Source: Symsagittifera roscoffensis (Eukaryota > Xenacoelomorpha > Acoela > Convolutidae). From it: 21,430 nt of DNA. The position numbers and the translations under genes were made by a program. Shown here in pieces: positions 1-8,961 of this stretch. The stretch spans positions 1 to 21,430 of the forward strand of contig NW_026970830.1 of NCBI RefSeq assembly GCF_963678635.1, in the 5' to 3' direction. The notes under the pieces were generated by a model, which did no database searches, was not told the origin of the DNA, and saw nothing but the letters and a program-made list of their open reading frames with translations. The stretch's first letter is position 1, and every line of letters begins with the position of its first letter.

Positions 1-379
1 TTAAGAAAAATGAGATTTTTTTTGTGAATAGCGCAGAAAAATTTTTTGAGTAAAACGTTTGATTTGTTCTGTTGGGACTGATGTTAGAATTGACCAGATT
101 TAGAAAGAAAAAAATTAACAAGCTAAATTTTTTCCATACTTATTAGTAATTTGCAAGGAAGTTTTGCGATAACAGCTTTTCCTCAAATCGACTAAAGTGA
201 AACCTAAAAGAATTACAAACAAAATACTTTACAACAGAGCTAAGAAACCGCAAAAATCGATTTTCACGCTGAACTGTGTGTGAGTATGAATGTTTCGTCA
301 GTTTTCAGCGGCTTGGCTATCGTGCCAACCAATATCCCGCACCAAGCGCACACGGTTTTTAATCAATTATCTTCGTTAG

Positions 380-810
380 TAATCCATTATAATTCATTAC
401 ATCTGTAGAATTCAGGCCACGTAATTGAGTATTTGTCTTAATAGCCGATTATTTCCAAAAAAATAATCATTTCCAGCCACTATAATCGATTATTATCCAA
501 AACTTCTGGCAAAAAAAATTTTGCAAGAAACTCAGCTCTCCTCGGTGTTCGGGCGTTTAATTTTTTTTTTTTGGGGGGGGGGGGGGGTGTTGCAAGTTGG
601 GGCAACGCAATGCAATCAATATCCTTTCAACCCCCATCCTTCCAAGTCGTGGGCAGCTTTTACCTTTCAGTCACCCCATTTGGGTGAGCAGTCAGGATTT
701 GGAAGCGAAAAAGTTGTTAAAGGGGGGGGGGTTAAATGACTATAATGGATCATATTGACAGAAAACAACATTAGGATTATAATTCATTTTGAATAGATTA
801 TAATTGATTA
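380..810. promoter_or_regulatory. Cluster of TAATNNATTA palindromes (possible homeodomain sites)
   Basis: Four exact TAATNNATTA palindromes occur: 380-389 and 390-399 back to back, then 483-492 and 801-810. Near-matches lie around 775-788. Paired-class homeodomain dimers are known to bind TAAT half-sites in inverted arrangement with 2-3 bases between, so an enhancer is possible. The motif is AT-only except for the spacer and the DNA is AT-rich. The shared flanking ATTATAAT also suggests a small local repeat. Function is inference only. Confidence 0.25.
561..731. repeat. T12-G15 run and a second G10 run
   Basis: A run of 12 T (561-572) is followed directly by 15 G (573-587). A second run of 10 G lies at 722-731. 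Such mononucleotide G tracts stand out sharply in AT-rich DNA and are length-unstable. The open frame that crosses them is a product of the runs rather than a gene. Confidence 0.9.
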
Positions 811-1586
811 TTTTGCAAAGTCTATACTGACACTAAAATGACAACCAAAGATTGATTATGATCCAGGGGCGCTCGGTGCGGCGGGATCTTTTCAAGAAAT
901 GTTTGTTTTGCCAAGTGGACATAATAGCAATACTCCGTGGTTTACTCAGAAATAATCATAATCTTGGAGAATTCATTTAATTCAACAGCACTGGGTTTTC
1001 GCTACCTTCTTTTTTAAGCCTTCGAAGTCATAAATTCAATGCTTTCGATCATCCTTGTAATTTTTGTGAAGCCTTTCGCCGTGTGTAAAATCATGACAGA
1101 GTGTGCAGAATTTGTTACACAATTTAGGAAAAGGAAAATTGTGAGAAAAAACGTGTGAAAAGTAAATTTATTGTGAAACCCAACTTTTACTTCAATGGGC
1201 GTTCAAAACAGACCTCCGAGTTATGTGAAACAATTTAAATTATCTTATTTAAATTATCTGAAACAATTTTTTTAATTATGTAAGGCACATTACAAAATCT
1301 AGGTTATATCAGCTATATTTTAAAAGTGGACAAATTTCTTTTAAAAACACCAGGAAGAACGATTAATTGCATAATAAATTGTCAAAAATGGTGAAAAATG
1401 AACCGTATCTCAGTCATCAGTTGAAATGTGCATAAAGTTAGGTCATTTTTAGTTCTCATGGAATTACGATTCAATTTTTAGTCAATTACATAATTGAACA
1501 CTGCCATTTATGATGATTAAGGTTATTTCAAAAATTTACCAAAATAAAATATCAGTGTTATAATGAAGCTCAAAATAATTTTTTTT

Positions 1587-2354
1587 TCACATTTGATATT
1601 TTCCGTTCTGGGCTCGTTGGTAGTCGTCCAATTCACGTTGTTCGCGGTTTCGTCTGTAGATATAGTTTTCTTGCTTTTTGCTTTCCTGGCCGACGCCCCA
1701 GGTACCCGCCAGTGCAACCAGATATCCCGCCAGACCCCACACACATAGAAACGCCCCTGCCCACGCTATTACGTAATACATCACGATATTCTTCTTTATG
1801 TCATCGTAGGCGTCTGCGAAATCAGTTCCGGAAATTTCCCGTCTCGATGCTTCGTAATCGAACGGCACGATTAAGTAATAGGATAGATCCAGATTCGAAC
1901 TATCGGCCATTTGCTCAGTAGCGCGAAGCATGAAAACAGTGACGATGAGTGGAACCGAAGCGACAGATAGAATTGCAGTCCAAGTCATGAAGACTACAAA
2001 CGTCATGCATACCAACACCATATTCAGACAACGCCCCCTGTTTGTATGACTCATGAAACTGGACCCGCCCCAAACGTCGTCCCGAGAGGTCGAGAAGAAC
2101 CCGCGAAGCAATAGAACGAGACACACGACAGCCATAACAGCACACAGACCATAGCAAGTGTATGAAGTAATTTCCTTCACGTCCTCGACTCTTTTGGTGC
2201 TCGCTTCGGCTGTGTCGTTTTGTTGGTAGTCTTTTAGGAACTCCTCGCTAGATTTCAATCCGAGAATTGCTCCACCGGAGAAAAGTGCGCAGCCGACAGC
2301 AACGAAAACTGTCGCGAACATTGACCCGACTGGAATTCGATCACAGACGCCCAT
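1587..2354 (-). CDS. M6: Neuronal membrane glycoprotein M6 / myelin PLP family protein
   Basis: This is a 255-residue tetraspan membrane protein. The first ATG in frame is at 2354-2352; a longer reading would need a TTG start. The N-terminus begins MGVCDRIPVGSMFAT, matching the PLP/M6 signature C..RIP..S..AT at the first membrane segment (about residues 9-33). Segment 2 (64-88) ends in RGFFSTS, like the family's GFFTT motif, and is followed by GRCL. Segment 3 (109-142) carries W...L...A.VP. Segment 4 is about 189-219. The C-terminal tail is charged, as expected for a cytoplasmic end. An NDT glycosylation sequon lies in the first outer loop (46-48). The Cys at position 4 could be palmitoylated. 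The large outer loop between segments 3 and 4 has no cysteine, unlike vertebrate PLP. The reading is uninterrupted across all four segments. Known family members shape neuronal or glial membranes; that role here is inferred. An acceptor-like sequence just upstream of the ATG suggests a 5' intron. Confidence 0.82.
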   Translation of the reverse strand: MGVCDRIPVGSMFATVFVAVGCALFSGGAILGLKSSEEFLKDYQQNDTAEASTKRVEDVKEITSYTCYGLCAVMAVVCLVLLLRGFFSTSRDDVWGGSSFMSHTNRGRCLNMVLVCMTFVVFMTWTAILSVASVPLIVTVFMLRATEQMADSSNLDLSYYLIVPFDYEASRREISGTDFADAYDDIKKNIVMYYVIAWAGAFLCVWGLAGYLVALAGTWGVGQESKKQENYIYRRNREQRELDDYQRAQNGKYQM

Positions 2355-2961
2355 TTTTGTTGACAACTCTGAGAATTTCTAAGTTTTCGGAATAAGCTGA
2401 AATACAGAACTCGATTGAAAGATTTATTACAAAATGTCCCTTCTTTGGTTTGTTATTTACTAATACATATTTACTGAATAAAATATACCAGGTAAAATAA
2501 TAATCATCCGAAGGCAGGTGTTATGAGTCAGCTCAATTCGTTGTCTTTTTTTCAGCTATATTTTGAATGGCGTAATGATTCTGGTTGGCTACAGATTGTT
2601 TTAAAATGGTATGTTTTGATGATTAATCGTTGCTACTGCAAACGTGGTTTACGAATGGTGACGCAATTTTTCAAAGGGAATAAAAAGAAGACGGAAGAAG
2701 AACAATAGCCGCTGCTGAAAAAATTTATGCTATAAACAGCGATTAGCCAATTTTTTGTCCATGAAACCGTGACGAGTTTATTTCATAAAACCGCATTCTT
2801 TTTTAACCAGCGAAAATAAAGGATGATTTCTCAGAAAAAAATGCCTTTGCTTCTTTAGCATCAGATTCATGCAAAAGTGAAGTTTGTTTAACAGTTAATA
2901 ATTTCTTAAATGTTTGTTTTTTAATATTTTTTTTGTGCTAAAATCTGCAGATTAGACTTAC

Positions 2962-3006
2962 GTTGTTCCGATGAGGCGGTGAAAATATTCTCACCAGTAG
3001 ATATTT
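2962..3006 (-). other. Candidate upstream exon of the M6 gene
   Basis: On the minus strand this 45-base segment is preceded by TTTTACTACAG, a good acceptor, and followed by GTAAGT, a strong donor. Joined to an acceptor just before the M6 ATG (about 2374), its frame stays open into the M6 reading and would add residues including STGENIFTASSEQ. It could equally be 5' UTR. The segment also resembles 12933-12985 (roughly three quarters identical by eye), so it may instead be part of a repeat. Confidence 0.25.
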
Positions 3007-3377
3007 CTGTAGTAAAAATGTCAATAGACAGGAAAGAAGAGCTCTAAAATGTGTGCTTTTTTACGCTGCCCGAAGCTAAAAAATGAAAACCAACAAAGGT
3101 ATACTGTTTGTACAAAGTGAAAACGGTGTTATACAAGCACGGCAGCAAAATAATAATTTTTTTGTCTCAGCACAAAAACGTCTTGACAAAACGCGAACAA
3201 AATTACCATATAAAACGAATAAATTGACCAAAATAAGCAAGTTTTGAATGTGATGCAAAAAAGAAGTAAAATCTATATCTGAGTTAAGTAAAACGCACCA
3301 CCATTAATTGTACCAACCATTTTTAATACATATTGCGTGCGATGCCAATTCTAAATGCTAGCAGGTGGTTTACTCAC

Positions 3378-3440
3378 GTAGGAAAGTCACAGACTTTAGA
3401 AGCTGCGCTTTTAAAAAGTAAAATAAAATCAACAGCCAGT
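3378..3440 (-). other. Second candidate upstream exon of the M6 gene
   Basis: On the minus strand this 63-base segment lies between an acceptor-like GCGTTTCAG and the donor GTGAGT. Its frame is open and phase-compatible with the 2962-3006 candidate. It is AT-rich and hydrophobic in translation and contains no start codon, so it could be untranslated leader or chance. Confidence 0.15.
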
Positions 3441-4224
3441 CTGAAACGCTTTTAAATGCATTTTACAAATACCATTCGCAGTTAATTACTTATTCAAATA
3501 TATATGAATTTCGCACATTTGGCGTCATAAATTTTCAAATGTTTGAATCTAAACTAAACGTTAAGAAAATGTTTTTTTTCTTCTAAATATATGTTTTTAG
3601 TCAATTGTTTATGCTCGGTCATCAATTTTTGCCCGGTCAGCATTTAAGTAGATAAAATATGATTCGGGTGTTTGTAAGGGCCGGGAGTTTTAAGGCATTT
3701 ATTGATACGCAGTTTTCCCAACGCAATTCGTGTTATTTCTTCTGAAAATTGAAGCTGATGCCGGCTATAATTGGCTGGGCTGCAATTCACAATAGGCAAA
3801 AATTCGTAACCAGCGACAATTCTTGTTTATTGCATTCATTAGATTGAAAAAATTGAAAACACCACGGTTCAAAAACACCATTCGCATTGTTTTAACTTGG
3901 TAAAAAATCTAGTGCAAAACTGACGGGAATTTGGATAGTTTTTGGGGGTTTTTGATTAAAATATTTCTTCACAAATAAACACACACATGTATACAAATTC
4001 TAAATCCCTGAAATATGTGACTACAAAGGTCTCTTAAGACTGTTGTAAAACTAACAAAAATATTCCAATGATTTTTTCAGTATGAGAAGAATTACGGTAC
4101 CAAAAGTTTTTCCGGGTTGAGATCCCCGTAATAATTAGCGATGAAAAATTGCTAGAACAACCTTAATAAAAAAAAAATTAGTTTCTGCGATTCGCAGAGA
4201 ATCTATGAAAGGCTATCCAGCCTG

Positions 4225-4412
4225 TCTCTCCAACCTCAGTATTAGAATTATGCAAAAAATGATCACATGTATAACATCTGTTCAATCGTGAGCCCTGAGC
4301 ATCCCTATATTCAGATTGTATAAAATTTTTTGTAAAAAATGCTTTTTTGAAGTCTAAATTTGTCTAGAGGAAAAAAACAGCCCCTGCTCAATTATTCCGG
4401 ACAATTTCAATT
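4225..4412 (+). repeat. Degenerate 3' part of the ~500-base repeat (copy 1)
   Basis: This matches the 3' half of the repeat family: an AAAAATGATCACA block, a block resembling AAATTTGTCTGAAGAAA, and a terminal block close to GAGCACAAATATTCCG. The 5' half is absent or unrecognisable. It is followed within about 15 bases by the start of copy 2 in the same orientation. Confidence 0.5.
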
Positions 4413-4424
4413 CAAAACAAGACT

Positions 4425-4810
4425 GCTCGTATATCAGGGCAAAACCTTGAATGTTTTGACTGTCCCTTAATTCATATCGAATAATTTTTGAGAAAAGAAA
4501 ACATTGAAAATCTATAAAATTTGGAAAATATCAAAGTGCGAAATTTAGAATCGTACAAAATTACTACCACGGATTAATTAGCTTGCCTCATTTCAATTTG
4601 GAACGATTTTGTTGTGCGGGATATTTCGCCACGCATAAACATTTCGCGTAAATTATAAATAAAGACTTCAAAGCGTGCAAGAACTCCCCCAGAACTCTAC
4701 AAAAAATGATTGTAATTGAAACATCTTTTTACATTCGAACTCAAAGAGTGAATATCTTGAATGAAGTATAATTTTTTTGTGAAAATATAATTTCGGTCGG
4801 CGAAAATTGA
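4425..4810 (+). repeat. Degenerate ~500-base repeat (copy 2)
   Basis: It opens with CTGCTCGTATATCAGGGC and CCTTGAATGTTTTGACTG, the family's 5' end. It keeps CAATTTGGAACGATTTTG in the middle and the AAAAATGAT block towards the end. The remainder is strongly diverged and the 3' terminal TCGGAACA is not clear. Confidence 0.55.
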
Positions 4811-5080
4811 CTGAATAAAAAACCACGCCGAATAAAAATTTCAAGCAAAGTCACATAAGTCAAAGAATCCAAATGAATCTAATTTAAAAGAGACGAAAAA
4901 TTGTAAAAAACTCAAATTTGTTCACAAATTTTTTCCTAACCCATTGAGCTTTTGTGTGGAAATTTATATGTTTATTTAAAGTGCTCAATGTGTAAACTTG
5001 AAATATTTGTGGAATATGCACGGGGAATATGTGAAGACTTAAATTACTATTCCAAGACGAAGCGAAGTGTGAACAAAACT

Positions 5081-5595
5081 GCTCGTATCAGGACGAAACC
5101 CTGAATCTTCCGAATGCCTTTTAAGGTCTATGGGTCAGTAATAACATGAAAAAATTAAACGTAATAGAATCAAACTGAAATTTTACAAAAAAATAGACAT
5201 TTTTTTCTGAAAATTATCAACCCACTCGCCATATAAAATACGAAGTCATAGATTTCGCCCCTAGTAACAAATTAATTATGGCAAATAGCCTGCTTTCAAC
5301 CAATTTGGAACGATTTTTAAGACGGATTAAATCTCCGCTTAGGCGTTAATAGCGCCAAGGCATTGCGCGTTAATTGTCCCAAATTGGCCAAAATTGCAAT
5401 TCTTAACCCCGTAACTTTACAAAAATTAATCACAGGTGCAATATCTTTTCAAATTTAAGCTCAACACAACAATACCTTTTGAATGATAAAAAAAAGAATC
5501 CGTCAAAAATGGCTAGTTAAAATATCGAAATTTGTCTAAAAAAACCCAGCCCGAGCACAAATATTCCTATAGGTTCGTTACGAAAATCGGAACAA
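5081..5595 (+). repeat. ~500-base repeat (copy 3), outer part of left inverted-repeat arm
   Basis: A near full-length plus-strand copy. It begins GCTCGTATCAGG, has AAGGTCTATGG after the TIR-like CTTCCGAATG, and a central block AAATCTCCGCTTAGGCG. It then has AATTGTCCCAAATTGGCC and ends with CGAAAATCGGAACA at 5581-5594. No open frame of note crosses it. Its 3' two-thirds are nearly identical, in reverse complement, to copy 7 at 9229-9725. Its 5' third is much less similar to that copy. Confidence 0.8.
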
Positions 5596-5982
5596 AAACC
5601 AAAACCCAATAAATTAAGATCCGTTTCAAGTCAATTATAATTCAACAGTTAAAAACACAAAATCATTTTCCGCAAAAAGTTCTGCTTATTAACCTCAACA
5701 TATCATTAAAAAAAACTATTTTCTGATGGAAATCAAGTTGTCACTATTTGTTGGTAAGTTAACGAAAATTTTATATGTCAACCATAAATCGCTTTATTAG
5801 AAATAGAAAAATGATCTTTTTTGATTCAGTTTCAAGCAAACTTCAGCTCAGTTCAAAGAACGTCTATGGAGTAAAGTTAGAATTTGGAAAAAATTATAGA
5901 TTCGATTAAATTTTCTATATGATTATGATTTAATTTTTAGTTTTTCCTTATCCCCGTACATGCTAATTAAGGTACAAAGTGA
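5081..5982 (+). repeat. Left arm of a large inverted repeat
   Basis: This segment is the reverse complement of 8835-9725. From about 5397 to 5982 the two arms are almost identical, with one clear substitution, a 19-base indel, one further indel near 5900-5925 and small homopolymer differences. Between about 5300 and 5396 several substitutions appear, and from 5081 to 5300 similarity is much lower. The arm includes repeat copy 3, a unique-looking 250-base stretch (5596-5845) and the 5' part of copy 4. Confidence 0.9.
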
Positions 5983-6147
5983 ATTAAATGATCACAGGTA
6001 AAATATTTTTTCAAATTCAAGCTCAAGACAACAAGGATTTTTGAATGATAGGAAAAAATGCCGTCAAAAATGGCTGGTTAAAAAGTCTAAACTTATGCCC
6101 ACCCCGAGCATAAATATTCCGTCACTTTCGTATCGAAAGTCGGAACA
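5845..6147 (+). repeat. Internally deleted copy of the ~500-base repeat (copy 4)
   Basis: The 5' part (ACGTCTATGGAG to GGTACAAAGTGA, about 5850-5982) matches the family start. It is joined directly to the 3' part, which begins ATGATCACAGGTAAAATA and ends CGAAAGTCGGAACA at 6134-6147. The central block with the CTCCGC and GTCCCAAATTGG words is missing. The left inverted-repeat arm ends exactly at this internal junction. Confidence 0.65.
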
Positions 6148-7126
6148 TCAAATGTATACACCATAGATTTGTTCATAAACACTGCATTGTTTTAACTTTA
6201 ATCAATTACAATATGCTACATTTTGATAATATTTTCAAAAAGAAATATATTTTTTTCCGAAATGAAAAACTGAGACACGTTTAAATACAGCGCCAAATTG
6301 AATGATTTGTCTGCTTTTTAACATGTGTAAGAAATCAATATGATAACAGTAACCTCATAAATCTAGTTAGACATTGCAAATCAAATCATCAGCAAACAAA
6401 CAGGTTCCAATATGAACCGACCCAAAACATCAATACAACTAAAAATAGCTAAATTATGATTTTTTTTAATTTTCAATTTCGGAAAAAAAGATGAATAGTT
6501 CTCATCTTGTCTCGCAAAATTTAAAATTTCATCAAAAATGGGTGCTCGTCTTAAATTCCCCCAAAATTTTTTACGTTTCAATCAATTCAACCAAAAATGC
6601 CTCTTATCAATTCTACAAAAAACTACTGGGAGTGTAACTTACTTAAATTTCAAAAATGAATATTTTTTAAAACAAAAAACTAAAAGAAATACAGCCAAAA
6701 CCTGTTTCTTTATATTTGAAAGTGTTATTTTCATAATTTAAATTTGTTTCGACAGTTTGGAACAAATATGATTTGGCGAAAAAAGCCCTAGAGTTTCTAA
6801 TCGTTTCTAACGCGTCTGAGTTAGTTTTCAGAAAAAAATATAGCTGTCTATAAAATCTTTGATAAATGGAAATATTTGAAGAACTACCCAAAACCAGAAA
6901 TAAAAATGGCAAAAAAATTTCTTCAAGTTTGACATTTTACATTGATCTGGGGAATAAACTTACTCCATGAACAAGAAAATATGTTTTTATATTTAACCGT
7001 GTCGATTACACTTCTAACCAGAAAAAAATTGTTTTAAAATGGTAAAGCTAAATTGTAAATATCAGCAATACTGATTGATTAATTTGAGAGGAAGTGAGTC
7101 AAGCCAAGTCAAAATTCAGACAAATT
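6148..7126. other. AT-rich non-coding spacer of the inverted repeat
   Basis: No gene supported. Short open frames on both strands (for example 6381-6581 and 6667-6912 minus, 6538-6741 plus) overlap one another and are rich in Phe, Asn and Lys, as random AT-rich DNA would give. No recognisable domain or RNA gene was found. Confidence 0.5.
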
Positions 7127-7204
<78 letters not shown>

Positions 7205-7310
7205 TTCATTCTTACTCGGAACAGGCCGGCAAGAGACAAGATGGAGAAGAGAGAAAAAGAGAGATAAAGGGAGAGAAAGAAAGAAAAAAAAGAGAGAGAG
7301 AGAGAGAGAT
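7127..7310. repeat. CT-rich and GA-rich microsatellite pair (self-complementary)
   Basis: An imperfect (CT)n tract at 7127-7206 is followed, after about 36 mixed bases, by a GA-rich tract at 7243-7310 ending in pure (GA)n. On one strand the two tracts are complementary, so the DNA or RNA could fold into a long hairpin. Polypurine/polypyrimidine mirror tracts are also known to form triplex DNA. An 84-codon open frame runs through it, but its Ser/Leu and Arg/Glu/Lys runs are just the microsatellite translated. Confidence 0.92.
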
Positions 7311-8052
7311 TTTCTCGAATGGGGTTTGAGCTAATCGGAGAAAGGGGTTATAGTTTTTTCAAACTAGGTTGATTGAAGTTGACAAACCCAAACTGATAAC
7401 TTGAGACCTCCCAAAATCCTATTAAGACAATTTTCTCTGTTTTTGACTTTTTAAAATTTTTCAGCCAGAAGTCCAGTTTTACAGATTATTTTGCAATAAA
7501 TCCCCTCAGAAAAAGTACCTCGGCTAAAACCAGTAAAATCAGTAAATCCAGTTGACCATTTCGGTGATCAACGATTCAATCCCCTGAGGCGACGAGTTCC
7601 AAACTCACTACTTGCTAGGGGCGTAAATATGATTTTCTCGAGGAGGGCGCGGATTTATAAGAAAGTTTCGAAATTTTGTCGAATCTTTTTTTTAGGTCGA
7701 CCAAATTGATTTTCTGAGCACTCCCAAATCATTATTTGAGCTCATTTTGACCAAAATTTCTGAACCGCAGGCAATTTTTTGAAAAACAGGCCAAAAAGGC
7801 GTTCATAGGCACTTTTTGGATAATTTTGACCAAAAAATCGCGTTTATTCAGCGCCCGCTGCAACCTCAAAACTTAGCACTTATCGGCACCGAAGGCGCCT
7901 TTAGAAACAATTTAGGATACCTCACCAAAAAAAGATATCTCAAATTAGTACAAGGGGTCGGCAGGGAGTAAGAATGGGCAAGAAAGATGTTATTTTCATC
8001 GATGGGCAAGAAAGACGTTATTTCCATAGTTTGATTTGAAGTGTAATATTAC
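7311..8052. other. Non-coding spacer with a short tandem duplication
   Basis: No gene supported. A 28-base unit starting ATGGGCAAGAAAGATG is present twice in tandem at 7974-8001 and 8002-8029. The phrase TTTTGACCAAAA occurs twice near 7745 and 7827. The 28-base period is not a multiple of three, which argues against a coding repeat. Confidence 0.5.
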
Positions 8053-8560
8053 TTGTTACTGCGAGTTTCGAAAAAAATGACGGAAAGTTTGTGCGCGGGC
8101 GGGTTTTTTCAACTAGTCATTTTGGCAGTTTTCTACAATCTGAAAAAAAAACATTGTTGTTTCGAGCTCAAATTTTAAAAGTTGTTTCATTTTTGATCAA
8201 ATTGTATAAAGTTATGTGGGCTTAAACATTTTCAGTTTGACCAATTTGGGACCATCAACTCGCGATAAACTTCGTCCGATTAACGCGTAAACAGCTATTT
8301 AGTCCGACTTATAAACTGTTTCAAATTGAATTGAAGCATTCTAATTTTTATAAATTAAGATGTGTTAAAAATAAACTTTGTCTATGAATCAAAGTTTGCG
8401 GGTTGATCTTCAAAAACACACACTCTATTCAAATTTTTCCAATCATTTTTTTTCCAAAAAATTCATAATTTGTTTTTAAATTGAACACTTTTCTTTTTGA
8501 CTTTGTAAAAGATTAGTCGGAATAATCAGGGAAAACTCATGATACGAGAAGTTCTTTTTG
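8053..8560 (-). repeat. Degenerate ~500-base repeat, minus orientation (copy 5)
   Basis: Read on the minus strand it begins CTCGTATCATGAG and ATTCCGACTAATC, the family's 5' end. It continues with TTTGAAACAG, ACGCGTTAATCGG, GGTCCCAAATTGGTCAA and TTTGAGCTCGAAACAACAAT, in family order. The 3' end near 8053-8100 is diverged. It abuts copy 6 head-to-tail. Confidence 0.65.
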
Positions 8561-8564
8561 TGCT

Positions 8565-8961
8565 CGTGACGGTGATCCAGACAAACTTCGTTTTTTTTAA
8601 TTGACTATGTTTGTTTTGATTTTTAAATCATATGAAAATTATTAATGTCTGGAGCTCAAGTTAACTGGAATTTTTTTACCTGTGATCCTTTTTAAAAAGT
8701 TATTGGGGTTTTAAAGTTGTAGGTTCGGCCCAGCTCAGAAAAGTTTCGAATTGAACTCAGGCAGGCTAACTTTTTTGAACTGAGGCAGGCTAAAAAAAAT
8801 TGTTTATTTAGTTTGGTATTATTTGCTAAATAAATCACTTTGTACCTTAATTAGCATGTACGGGGATAAGGAAAAACTAAAAATTAAATCATATTTTTCG
8901 AATCTATAATTTTTTCCAAATTCTAACTTTACTCCATAGACGTTATGGAGCAGTCGGCTCA
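8565..8961 (-). repeat. Degenerate ~500-base repeat, minus orientation (copy 6)
   Basis: On the minus strand it begins with GCCGACTGCTCCATAACG and GTCTATGGAG (family 5' end, about 8961-8930) and passes through GGTACAAAGTGATT. It reaches AAAAAGGATCACAGGTAAA and CACGAGCACAAA. The part from 8835 to 8961 also belongs to the right inverted-repeat arm. A 24-base near-duplicate containing GGCAGGCTAA occurs twice at about 8752-8795. Confidence 0.6.

Larger units (their letters stand above)
1..1500. other. AT-rich non-coding region
   Basis: No convincing gene is visible. Short open frames exist in every direction, but none shows a recognisable domain. The stretch holds two long G runs and a cluster of TAATNNATTA palindromes, listed separately. 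A 46-base segment at 309-354 has a good acceptor-like left edge (pyrimidines then CAG) and is followed by GT, but no coding partner was found. It lies downstream of the minus-strand M6 gene and would contain that gene's 3' UTR end and poly(A) signal. Only weak AATAAA/ATTAAA-like words are seen on that strand (near 1166-1171 and 1269-1274). Confidence 0.5.
2376..4224. other. AT-rich non-coding region upstream of M6
   Basis: Apart from the two candidate minus-strand exons, no supported gene is seen. A 61-codon plus-strand open frame at 2523-2708 contains an acceptor-like T-run plus CAG and ends in a charged tail, but matches nothing recognisable. The M6 promoter would be expected here on the minus strand; no clear TATA box or other element could be assigned. 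Confidence 0.45.

Noticed and set aside
309-354. Possible 46-base plus-strand exon (acceptor-like CAG before, GT after)
   Set aside because: No coding partner exon or recognisable peptide; splice-like edges this short occur by chance.
521-739. 72-codon plus-strand open frame
   Set aside because: It depends on the T12-G15 and G10 runs for its frame and shows no recognisable motif.
848-990. Overlapping open frames in three phases around the GC-richer patch at 865-885
   Set aside because: All three frames are open at once, so openness carries no information; no motif was recognised.
7075-7329. 84-codon plus-strand open frame
   Set aside because: It is simply the CT and GA microsatellites translated as Ser-Leu and Arg-Glu runs.
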